Below are positions 1-5,435 of a stretch of 5,680 bases of DNA, piece by piece. The notes under the pieces were generated by a model, which saw nothing but the letters and a program-made list of their open reading frames with translations, searched no databases and was not told the DNA's origin. Both the position numbers and the translations under genes were made by a program. Numbering within the stretch: position 1 is the stretch's first letter; each line of letters opens with the position of its first letter. The DNA comes from an uncultured Pseudomonadota bacterium (GTDB taxonomy: Bacteria; Pseudomonadota; Alphaproteobacteria; RF32; CAG-239): contig CACXFX010000195.1 in assembly GCA_902767055.1 (NCBI GenBank), positions 1-5,680 of the forward strand, written 5' to 3'.

Positions 1-1296
1 GCAAAAGGGTATCAGGTTTTGGGATCGGATCGCAGTTTTGACCAAGGAAAAGACGTTTCAAATAAAAGTGCGCTTGAAAGTGTCGGTATTAAAATTTATC
101 CGCAAGACGGTTCCGCCGTTTCATCAGATACGGATTTTTTGTATGTTTCAACGGCAATTGAGGAAAGTATACCCGATGTTAAAAAAGCTTTGGAACTTGG
201 GGTGACAATCAAAAAGCGCTCGGATTTACTGGCTGAAATTTTTAATGCGCACGAAAAAGGGGTTGCTGTCGGCGGGACGTCCGGAAAGACGACTTTGACC
301 GCGATGATCGGGTATATTTTGGATCAATTAAATTTTAAGCCGCTTGTGATTAACGGCGGGCTGCTTAAGAATTATGCGGCGCAAAAAGGTATTGCAAACG
401 TCATCTTAAACGATGGTGATATTTGTGTGATTGAGGCTGATGAAAGCGACGGCTCGATTGAAAAATATAATCCTTATATCGCCGTGGTGAACAATATCAC
501 GATTGATCACAAGCCGATTGATGAGTTAAAGAAGCTTTTTGATGATTTTATCAAGAGAGCCGATTTTGGGGTTGTAAATTTGGATTGTGAAAACTCAAAA
601 ATTTTGCTCGGCAATAAAAATGTCAAAACGTTTTCGATTAAAAACTCTGATGCCGATGTTTTTATTGATGATATTAAGCCGTTAAAAGACGGAATATCAT
701 ATACTTTGCGCGGCAAAAGTTTCAGATTAAGACTGATTGGCGCTTTTAATGCGGCAAATGCGGCGGCAGCGATTTTGTGTTGTGAAATTTTGGGTATTGA
801 TGCCTTAAAAGCGGCTAAAACATTAGAGGGTTTTTTAGGTACCAAGCGCCGTCTTGATGTTATCGGAGTTAAAAACGGCATCACCGTGATTGATGATTTT
901 GCACATAATCCGGACAAAGTTAAAGCTTCTGTTTCAGCCTTGCGCGATTATGAGGGGCGATTGATTGTGATGTTTCAACCGCATGGTTTTGCGCCGATGC
1001 GTATGATGGGCCGGCAAATTATCGATTCTTTTGCTCAAAAATTTGATAAAAACGATGTTCTGTTAATGCCTGAGATTTTTTATGCGGGCGGCAGTGTCAA
1101 TAAAGATATTTCTTCAAAAGATTTGATTGATTACGCTGTGTCTTTGGGGCAAAACGCTGAATTTTATCAAAATCGCGAAGCGGTGAAAAAACGTATAATT
1201 GAAATTGCAAAAAAAGGCGACAGAATTGTGATTATGGGTGCGCGTGACAATACGTTGACCGATTTTTGCCAAGAAATCTTAAAAGGATTAAATTAA
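1..1296 (+). CDS. Mur ligase family protein (MurC/Mpl-like), 5' end outside window
   Basis: The reading frame is open from base 1, so the start codon and the N-terminal Rossmann GxGGxG loop lie upstream; the first residues (GYQVLGSD) match the strand just after that loop in MurC and Mpl. Visible in order: ATP-binding P-loop GGTSGKTT (271-294), EADESD (433-450), NNITIDH (about 490-510), the GAFNAANA helix of the central domain (739-762), GTKRRLD (838-858) opening the C-terminal domain, DDFAHNPDK (892-918) and FQPH (973-984). Family knowledge: these ATP-dependent cytoplasmic ligases join an amino acid or peptide to UDP-MurNAc. MurC adds L-Ala; Mpl adds recycled tripeptide. The order and the FQPH and GARDN segments look more like MurC, but the P-loop has Ser where GTHGKTT is usual, and HN replaces the usual HH after DDFA. 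It may therefore be a paralogue with another substrate. The family is certain; the exact substrate is not. The M15 peptidase gene follows two bases after the stop. Confidence 0.9.
   Translation, partial: AKGYQVLGSDRSFDQGKDVSNKSALESVGIKIYPQDGSAVSSDTDFLYVSTAIEESIPDVKKALELGVTIKKRSDLLAEIFNAHEKGVAVGGTSGKTTLTAMIGYILDQLNFKPLVINGGLLKNYAAQKGIANVILNDGDICVIEADESDGSIEKYNPYIAVVNNITIDHKPIDELKKLFDDFIKRADFGVVNLDCENSKILLGNKNVKTFSIKNSDADVFIDDIKPLKDGISYTLRGKSFRLRLIGAFNAANAAAAILCCEILGIDALKAAKTLEGFLGTKRRLDVIGVKNGITVIDDFAHNPDKVKASVSALRDYEGRLIVMFQPHGFAPMRMMGRQIIDSFAQKFDKNDVLLMPEIFYAGGSVNKDISSKDLIDYAVSLGQNAEFYQNREAVKKRIIEIAKKGDRIVIMGARDNTLTDFCQEILKGLN
1282..1287 (+). promoter_or_regulatory. Ribosome binding site for the M15 peptidase gene
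   Basis: AAAGGA lies inside the last codons of the Mur ligase gene, 11 bases before the ATG at 1299. It supports that ATG over any in-frame start further upstream within the ligase gene, and it suggests translation of the two genes from one mRNA. Confidence 0.55.
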
Positions 1297-1298
1297 AA

Positions 1299-1877
1299 AT
1301 GGATTACACCATACTGGTTAATAATAAAAACCTGTTATTGCCGGATTATATTCCCGAAGATTTAATCGAAATTTATGAACCGATGGGTTCAAAACTTGAT
1401 AAAACATATATTAACAGGTTAAATATCAAAGCTTATAAAGCTTTTAAGGAAATGCAAAAAGATGCCTTAAAAGAAGGGTATGAAATCTTTATCGATTCTT
1501 CGTACAGGACTTATGAATATCAAAAAAGGATATTTGATCAGACAGTTAAAGAAAAAGGTCTTAAACACGCTCTTAAATACGTTGCTTTACCCGGCGGAAG
1601 CGAACATCAAACAGGTTTGGCGATTGATATTATTTTTAAAAGAAACAATAAAATGATTGAAGAACAAACCGAAAACGATCCTGAAATAAAATGGTTATTT
1701 TCTCATGCACATATTTATGGTTTTATTTTAAGATATCCCAAAGGAAAAGAAAAAATAACGGGGTTTAATTTTGAACCTTGGCATTTTAGATTTGTCGGCC
1801 AAGAGTTGGCAAAAAAAATATATATTCAAAACATCACGTTAGAAGAATATTATACTTTACAAAAACGAGCTCAATAA
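1299..1877 (+). CDS. M15-family D-Ala-D-Ala carboxypeptidase/dipeptidase, VanY/VanXY-like, no signal peptide
   Basis: A 192-residue zinc peptidase expected to cleave D-Ala from D-Ala-D-Ala dipeptide or from muramyl pentapeptide. Family motifs: SSYRTYEYQ (residues 67-75, substrate-binding Arg70), PGGSEHQTGLAID (98-110) with zinc ligands His103 and Asp110, then EPWHFR (159-164) with catalytic Glu159 and third ligand His162. From memory, the ALPG-SEHQ-GLAID, YGFILRYP, EPWHFR-VG and TLEEY segments resemble the enterococcal VanXY enzymes, which are about the same length and cytoplasmic. The N-terminus (MDYTILVNNKNLLLP) has no signal peptide or membrane anchor, so a cytoplasmic site is likely. The ATG at 1299 is chosen because it has a binding site at 1282-1287 and starts two bases after the ligase stop. 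The pairing with a Mur ligase suggests turnover or recycling of peptidoglycan peptides (inference). No VanH or D-Ala-D-Ser/Lac ligase is present, so glycopeptide resistance should not be assumed. The 3' end overlaps the convergent gene by 21 bp. Confidence 0.9.
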   Translation: MDYTILVNNKNLLLPDYIPEDLIEIYEPMGSKLDKTYINRLNIKAYKAFKEMQKDALKEGYEIFIDSSYRTYEYQKRIFDQTVKEKGLKHALKYVALPGGSEHQTGLAIDIIFKRNNKMIEEQTENDPEIKWLFSHAHIYGFILRYPKGKEKITGFNFEPWHFRFVGQELAKKIYIQNITLEEYYTLQKRAQ

Positions 1878-2528
1878 AGTTTTTATATCGTGAAAATATT
1901 GAACATTAATTTGGTTAACCAAATTAATATACTTAATGATTCCACCCCATCCGCGTATATTAAAAGCTAAAATACTTCCGATTGTCATTAAATTAATTCC
2001 CGGCAAAAACATTAAACAAAATTTATAGCCGACTTTGGGTAAATCGGTTTGTTTGTCATGTATTTGCGAGCCGACCGTATCGATATGGTAGCCCAAAAAA
2101 TAGCCCAAAATACCGTGCCAGATGATTTGCGGGGGTAAAAAGCTCATGACAATCATATAAATCAAAGCAAAAAGCGGAAAAAAGTAAGGGGCAATGATAA
2201 TCAGCCAGTTGCCGTCGCCGATAAAGCCCATTTCGCCGCCGGTATCGTCCGGATTGAGGCGGATATGTTTGATTTTATGAAATGTCAAAAGTGCAAAAAA
2301 AGTATGCGCAAATTCATGTGCAATGATCTGCATCGATGTTCTGACAGAGGCATCCATCATTGTTTTTGAAAAAACAAAAAACACGAGTCCGATCAAAAGT
2401 GCGATTGTTTTGATGCTCTTGATGTCAAAAAATTGAAACGATGCAAAAAGTGCCGGCAGGGAAAGCAACATATAAATCGCAATCGGCCATTTGAAAAGGT
2501 TGATGAATTTATCTAAAAAGTGTGACAT
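1857..2528 (-). CDS. M50B-like membrane zinc metalloprotease
   Basis: A polytopic membrane protein of 223 residues from the ATG at 2528. The zinc motif HEFAH (residues 71-75) sits in a hydrophobic segment (about 66-83), followed by DDTGGEMGF (94-102), the layout of M50/M50B intramembrane peptidases, where the two His bind zinc and the Glu is catalytic. Other hydrophobic segments lie near residues 13-33, 40-56, 108-131, 134-150 and 167-190; Asp150, or Asp158/Asp162 in the following HDKQTD, could supply the third zinc ligand (inference). Site-2-type proteases cut membrane-bound substrates, but small M50B-like proteins often have no known substrate. An in-frame TTG at 2564 would give 235 residues; I prefer the ATG because neither start has a clear binding site and the TTG coincides with a possible -35 box. 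No partner gene is in the same direction, so nothing here points to its substrate. Confidence 0.78.
   Translation of the reverse strand: MSHFLDKFINLFKWPIAIYMLLSLPALFASFQFFDIKSIKTIALLIGLVFFVFSKTMMDASVRTSMQIIAHEFAHTFFALLTFHKIKHIRLNPDDTGGEMGFIGDGNWLIIIAPYFFPLFALIYMIVMSFLPPQIIWHGILGYFLGYHIDTVGSQIHDKQTDLPKVGYKFCLMFLPGINLMTIGSILAFNIRGWGGIIKYINLVNQINVQYFHDIKTLLSSFL
1905..1928. repeat. Perfect 24-bp palindrome
   Basis: The half-site ATTAATTTGGTT is followed at once by its exact complement AACCAAATTAAT, centred between 1916 and 1917. It lies within the 3' coding end of the M50-like gene (encoding INLVNQIN) and 28 bases past the stop of the M15 gene. With no spacer, a hairpin would need to open a few central pairs for its loop. 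No T-run follows directly on either strand, so it is not a standard intrinsic terminator. It could be a protein-binding site or an mRNA 3'-end stabiliser, or simply a chance result of AT-rich codons. Confidence 0.6.
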
Positions 2529-2534
2529 AAGCCA

Positions 2535-2564
2535 AGGATAAACAAATTTAAGTTGTTCGGTCAA
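2535..2564 (-). promoter_or_regulatory. Possible promoter of the M50-like gene (leaderless)
   Basis: On the minus strand, TTGACC (2564-2559) and TATCCT (2540-2535) are separated by 18 bases, matching sigma-70 boxes at 5/6 and 4/6. The ATG at 2528 lies only 6 bases past the -10 box, so the mRNA would start at or next to the start codon and be leaderless. That would account for the missing ribosome binding site. No other support. Confidence 0.3.
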
Positions 2565-2640
2565 GCAAAATCTGTTGTTTTTTCAAAGAGGTTTTTTTGT
2601 TGGGTATATAAATTTTTGTTTAAAAAAGATGATTTTGTGG

Positions 2641-2669
2641 TTGAAAGAAAAAGTTTTTGCATTAATAAA
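2641..2669 (+). promoter_or_regulatory. Possible promoter of the PHP phosphatase gene
   Basis: TTGAAA (2641-2646), a 17-base gap and AATAAA (2664-2669) resemble sigma-70 boxes. Transcription would begin near 2676, leaving a short leader that includes a weak purine-rich binding site (AAGAG, about 2680-2684) 8 bases before the ATG. The region is very AT-rich, so chance matches are likely. Confidence 0.3.
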
Positions 2670-2692
2670 ATATATAAAAAAGAGAATAAACA

Positions 2693-3511
2693 ATGCAAAA
2701 ATTCAGTTTTCATACACACTCTGTTTTTTCAGACGGAAAAAATACGGTTTTTGAAATGGTTGAGCAGGCCACACGTTTGGGGTTTGAAAAAATAGGCGTT
2801 TCGGACCATTTAAGCGTGCACAAAAACATTATACATGCGCCTTCTTATCAGGAAACAAAAAAGATATCGCATCAAAGCTTTGATGAGGTTGTCGATATTT
2901 GCAACAAACATGCCGAAGATATCAGAAAAGCTGAGAAAATATATGGTATCAAAACGTATGTCGGTTATGAAGTCGATTATTTTACATATAATGGTTGGGA
3001 AGAAGAATTTAAGGATTTTTTGAAAAAAATCGATTATGATTATTTAATCACCGGTAACCATTTTTTAATGAGCCAAAACGGTGAAGATATTTTTGATATT
3101 TGGCGTTTTTCAAATTATTCGGAACGTGTATCCGAAAATATTAAAGTATACATCAAGCGACATTTTGAAACGCTTCAAAAAGCGGTGCGCTCAAAGTTGT
3201 TTTTGTTTTTGGCGCATATGGATTATGTGCAAAAAATTAAAGATTACAGGCAAGAGGATTATCAACAAGAAATTGACAGCGTTGTAGCGGCCTTGAAAGA
3301 AACAAATACGGCCAGCGAAATCAGCACAAAAGGTATCCGGAAATTCGGACATTTTTTCCCGAGTGAAAGCATTTTGGAAAAGTTAATTAAAAATGATGTT
3401 GCGCTTATTATCAGTGATGATGCGCACAGTATAAATGAGCTCGGGTCATATTTTGATGATGCCGAGCAAGAGCTTTTGTTGCTTAAATGTAACAAAAGGC
3501 TTGTTGTTTAA
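2693..3511 (+). CDS. PHP-domain phosphatase, histidinol-phosphatase (HisJ/HisK) family
   Basis: A 272-residue protein that matches the PHP metal-dependent phosphoesterase fold along its whole length. Metal-binding motifs: HTHSVFSDGK (residues 7-16; His7, His9), SDH (37-39), GYEVD (91-95), GNHF (121-124), AHMD (174-177) and DDAH (242-245). SEISTKGIRK (208-217) followed by FFPS corresponds to the EINT-G-R ... YPS stretch of histidinol phosphatases, and the length is typical. Family role: hydrolysis of L-histidinol phosphate to L-histidinol, the penultimate stage of histidine synthesis, in the cytoplasm. No other his gene is nearby, and PHP enzymes of this type are often annotated by similarity alone, so another phosphate ester may be the true substrate. 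The gene looks monocistronic: it has its own upstream gap and a strong terminator directly after its stop. Confidence 0.88.
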   Translation: MQKFSFHTHSVFSDGKNTVFEMVEQATRLGFEKIGVSDHLSVHKNIIHAPSYQETKKISHQSFDEVVDICNKHAEDIRKAEKIYGIKTYVGYEVDYFTYNGWEEEFKDFLKKIDYDYLITGNHFLMSQNGEDIFDIWRFSNYSERVSENIKVYIKRHFETLQKAVRSKLFLFLAHMDYVQKIKDYRQEDYQQEIDSVVAALKETNTASEISTKGIRKFGHFFPSESILEKLIKNDVALIISDDAHSINELGSYFDDAEQELLLLKCNKRLVV

Positions 3512-3551
3512 AAAAAGCGCTTCCTTTTTTTACGGGAAGCGCTGTTTTTTT
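3510..3551. terminator. Bidirectional intrinsic terminator
   Basis: AGCGCTTCC (3516-3524) pairs perfectly with GGAAGCGCT (3535-3543), giving 9 bp around a 10-base loop. A run of seven A (3510-3516) lies on the left and seven T (3545-3551) on the right, so both strands show a hairpin followed by U. It begins inside the stop codon of the PHP gene and touches the stop codon of the minus-strand orphan gene, so it serves both convergent genes. Confidence 0.93.
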
Positions 3552-4434
3552 AACGTAAATCGACCTTTGTGTAGCGGCCTTTTTTGAAAACGTAATAATT
3601 GGTGAATCCGACTTTATAACCGCTTGAAAAGCCGGTTTTGAAATGCGTCAGACCACCCGTGACGGGATCAAGGTCAAAATCCTCGTCGTAATTACGCTCA
3701 AAAATCGGCTCTAAGTTTTTACCGAGGTTGAAGAGTTTGTATTTATTACCATACTCTGTTTCAACTTCGATAACGACGCCGTGAGGCGTTTTGAAAAACT
3801 GTTGAAGCGCGCCAAGCTTGATGATTCTCGCCCCTTTTCTTGTTTGCTTAAGAGCAAAAAGATTATCACCACCCGCCCAGAAAAGCATATAACGTTTTGT
3901 GTTGACGAGCGGTTGAAACGGTAATTTTTCGTACCGGCTCAGAAGATTTCGCACATAGAGCGCTCCGTGCCAGATAAACGACGGATAGTCATCAAAACCG
4001 AGATCAATAACGTCTTTAGCCTTGATGTAGCGGCCCTTTTCGTTTTTTACAAAAAGCCGCGAATCGCCGTTGCGTGTCATCACGATTGCCTCTGTTTGGA
4101 GTTTTATGAACTCCTGTTGAGAGTACTTGCCAAGCATCGCAAAATAAACATCTAAGACCTTAGTGTTCGGGTCGGTATCTTTTTTGAGTACGGACTTGAG
4201 ATCTTTGATGCGCTCAGGCATATCAACACGAGGATCTATCGTATTGTCGGGCGAAATGCGAATAGGGGAAGAATCTTTGGAAAGAACGGAGATTTTGTTG
4301 CCTTTGATGACATAGGTGTCATTGGCTTTAAATATCTCTTCTGAAATTCTCTCCAGCTCTAAAGCGGCGCCTAATTTTTCGAGCTTGCCGTTTTTGATGG
4401 TATAAACCATCCGGTCTTTAATCAGTAGTTTCAT
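3550..4434 (-). CDS. Hypothetical protein, 294 residues, unrecognised
   Basis: I recognise no family. The protein is soluble: no signal peptide, no membrane segment and no Cys-rich zinc site. It is rich in Lys, aromatic and beta-prone residues. A loose pattern recurs, a short hydrophobic or aromatic strand, then Lys/Asn-x-Gly-Arg/Lys, then another strand: YTIKNGKLEKL (11-21), YVIKGNKISVL (41-51), FVKNEKGRYIKAKDV (128-142), YKLFNLGKNLEPIF (232-245) and YVFKKGRYTKVDL (281-293). This suggests repeated beta-hairpins, as in beta-propeller or WG/YxK-type repeat proteins, but that is inference. The middle (about 145-215) contains several Trp and Tyr residues (FIWHGALYVRNLL, YMLFWAGG). The ATG at 4434 has no clear ribosome binding site but is preceded by a strong promoter. 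The frame is open for 885 bases and ends at a shared terminator, so the gene is real. Function unknown. Confidence 0.85.
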   Translation of the reverse strand: MKLLIKDRMVYTIKNGKLEKLGAALELERISEEIFKANDTYVIKGNKISVLSKDSSPIRISPDNTIDPRVDMPERIKDLKSVLKKDTDPNTKVLDVYFAMLGKYSQQEFIKLQTEAIVMTRNGDSRLFVKNEKGRYIKAKDVIDLGFDDYPSFIWHGALYVRNLLSRYEKLPFQPLVNTKRYMLFWAGGDNLFALKQTRKGARIIKLGALQQFFKTPHGVVIEVETEYGNKYKLFNLGKNLEPIFERNYDEDFDLDPVTGGLTHFKTGFSSGYKVGFTNYYVFKKGRYTKVDLR

Positions 4435-4486
4435 AATATCTATAAGGTTTTTAATTGTGGTTTCAGATGTATAATAGAATAGGTTT

Positions 4487-4514
4487 AATATATATGTAAA
4501 AAGTTTTTTGTCAA
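4487..4514 (-). promoter_or_regulatory. Promoter of the orphan gene
   Basis: On the minus strand, a perfect TTGACA (4514-4509) is followed after 16 bases by TATATT (4492-4487), a 5/6 match to TATAAT. Transcription would begin near 4480 and leave an AT-rich leader of about 45 bases before the ATG at 4434. Confidence 0.65.
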
Positions 4515-4527
4515 GAAAAATTTAGTG

Positions 4528-4556
4528 TTGCATTTTGGAAAATATTAAAGTAAATT
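4528..4556 (+). promoter_or_regulatory. Possible promoter of the TauE/SafE gene
   Basis: TTGCAT (4528-4533), 17 bases, then TAAATT (4551-4556): a weak sigma-70 match that would start transcription near 4563, just before the ribosome binding site. An alternative -35 box, TTGTCA (4508-4513), overlaps the minus-strand -35 but has a poor -10 (CATTTT at 4531-4536). No operator-like repeat is obvious in the 148-bp divergent gap. Confidence 0.3.
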
Positions 4557-4568
4557 GAGCGAAAAGAT

Positions 4569-4573
4569 GAGGA
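4569..4573 (+). promoter_or_regulatory. Ribosome binding site of the TauE/SafE gene
   Basis: GAGGA lies 9 bases before the ATG at 4583. It is the clearest Shine-Dalgarno sequence in the window and fixes the start of the permease. Confidence 0.7.
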
Positions 4574-4582
4574 TAATACACA

Positions 4583-5365
4583 ATGGAACTGACTTTATCG
4601 ATGTTTTTGATTGTTTGCCCGTTTGCTTTTTTGGCGGGATTTGTTGATTCAATCGGTGGCGGTGGCGGGCTTATTTCGTTGCCGGCGTACGTGATTGCGG
4701 GATTGCCTGCAAACTCTGCTGTTTATACCAACAAATTATCTGCCTGTCTCGGCACGATTGTGGCAACGATACGATATTATCGACACAATTGCATCGAAAA
4801 AAGTCTTGCGCTTTTAAGCGTTTTGACGGCTGCCGGCGGCGGTATCTTAGGCGGTAAGTGTGCGCTTATGGTCAATGAGGCCGTTTTTAAGGTGATGTTG
4901 CTCGTGCTTTTGCCGTTGATAGCGATGTATGTTCTGTTAAAGAAAGATTTAGACCCGAAAAACGAAGAAAAAATTTCGCAAAAAAAACAGTATGTGATTG
5001 TCGGTATTGCGACTTTTATTTTAGGTATGTATGTCGGATTTTACGGCCCCGGATCGGGTACGTTTTTGATTTTGGTGTATACGGCGCTTGCAAAAATGAA
5101 TATCTTGAAAGCCGAGGGTAATGCAAAAATTGCGAATATGACGGCCGATGTTTGCTCGCTTTTTATCTTTTTATCAAACGGGGTTGTATTAATTCCCCTC
5201 GGGCTTGCCGCTGCCGTTTTCGGTATTGCTGGAAATTATATCGGTGCCGGTGTTGCGATTAAAAACGGCAGTAAAGTTATCCGTGTTGTGATTTTATCGG
5301 TTTTGTTTTTGCTGTTTTTGAAAGTGATTTTTGAGGGTGCGCATTTTTTTATTAAAGCTTTGTAG
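4583..5365 (+). CDS. TauE/SafE (TSUP) family membrane permease
   Basis: A 260-residue membrane protein, the usual size for the family, with about seven or eight hydrophobic segments. It shows the internal duplication typical of TSUP carriers: GFVDSIGGGGGLISLPA (residues 19-35) followed by NKLSACLGT (50-58) is echoed by GFYGPGSGTFLIL (152-164) followed by NAKIANMTAD (180-189). A charged stretch, KKDLDPKNEEKISQKK (120-135), joins the two halves. Family members move sulfite, sulfoacetate, thiosulfate or other small organic anions across the inner membrane, and the sequence alone does not reveal the substrate. No sulfur-metabolism gene is nearby. The ATG is supported by GAGGA 9 bases upstream. 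I see no strong terminator between its TAG and the RNA promoter at 5399, so some read-through into the downstream RNA is possible. Confidence 0.92.
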   Translation: MELTLSMFLIVCPFAFLAGFVDSIGGGGGLISLPAYVIAGLPANSAVYTNKLSACLGTIVATIRYYRHNCIEKSLALLSVLTAAGGGILGGKCALMVNEAVFKVMLLVLLPLIAMYVLLKKDLDPKNEEKISQKKQYVIVGIATFILGMYVGFYGPGSGTFLILVYTALAKMNILKAEGNAKIANMTADVCSLFIFLSNGVVLIPLGLAAAVFGIAGNYIGAGVAIKNGSKVIRVVILSVLFLLFLKVIFEGAHFFIKAL

Positions 5366-5398
5366 CTTCTAAAATTCAATAAGATTATCATTTTTTAT

Positions 5399-5427
5399 TT
5401 GACATTCATCTTAAAGTATGTTTTACT
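5399..5427 (+). promoter_or_regulatory. Strong sigma-70-type promoter of the ncRNA
   Basis: A perfect TTGACA (5399-5404), a spacer of exactly 17 bases, and TTTACT (5422-5427, 4/6). The predicted start at about 5434-5436 falls directly on the first helix of the folded RNA. The interval 5411-5430 also contains the inverted repeat AAAGTA/TACTTT (5413-5418 and 5424-5429), which overlaps the -10 box and could be an operator. Confidence 0.65.
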
Positions 5428-5435
5428 TTGATTCA

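Noticed and set aside
507..917. A minus-strand open frame of 136 codons inside the Mur ligase gene.
   Set aside because: It is antisense to strongly conserved Mur ligase motifs, and its product has no recognisable features.
2089..2111. The direct repeat TAGCCCAAAA occurs twice in tandem, 12 bases apart.
   Set aside because: It encodes the LGYFLGY stretch of a membrane helix in the M50-like gene. Two copies of a short coding repeat need no further explanation.
2565..2692. The AT-rich gap between the M50-like and PHP genes was considered as a possible small RNA or mobile-element end.
   Set aside because: It contains T- and A-runs but no convincing hairpin, terminal repeat or binding-site array beyond the weak promoter already listed.
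2553..2795. An open plus-strand frame of 80 codons ahead of and overlapping the PHP gene.
   Set aside because: It has no ribosome binding site, is Lys/Phe-rich in an AT-rich gap, and overlaps the well-supported PHP frame.
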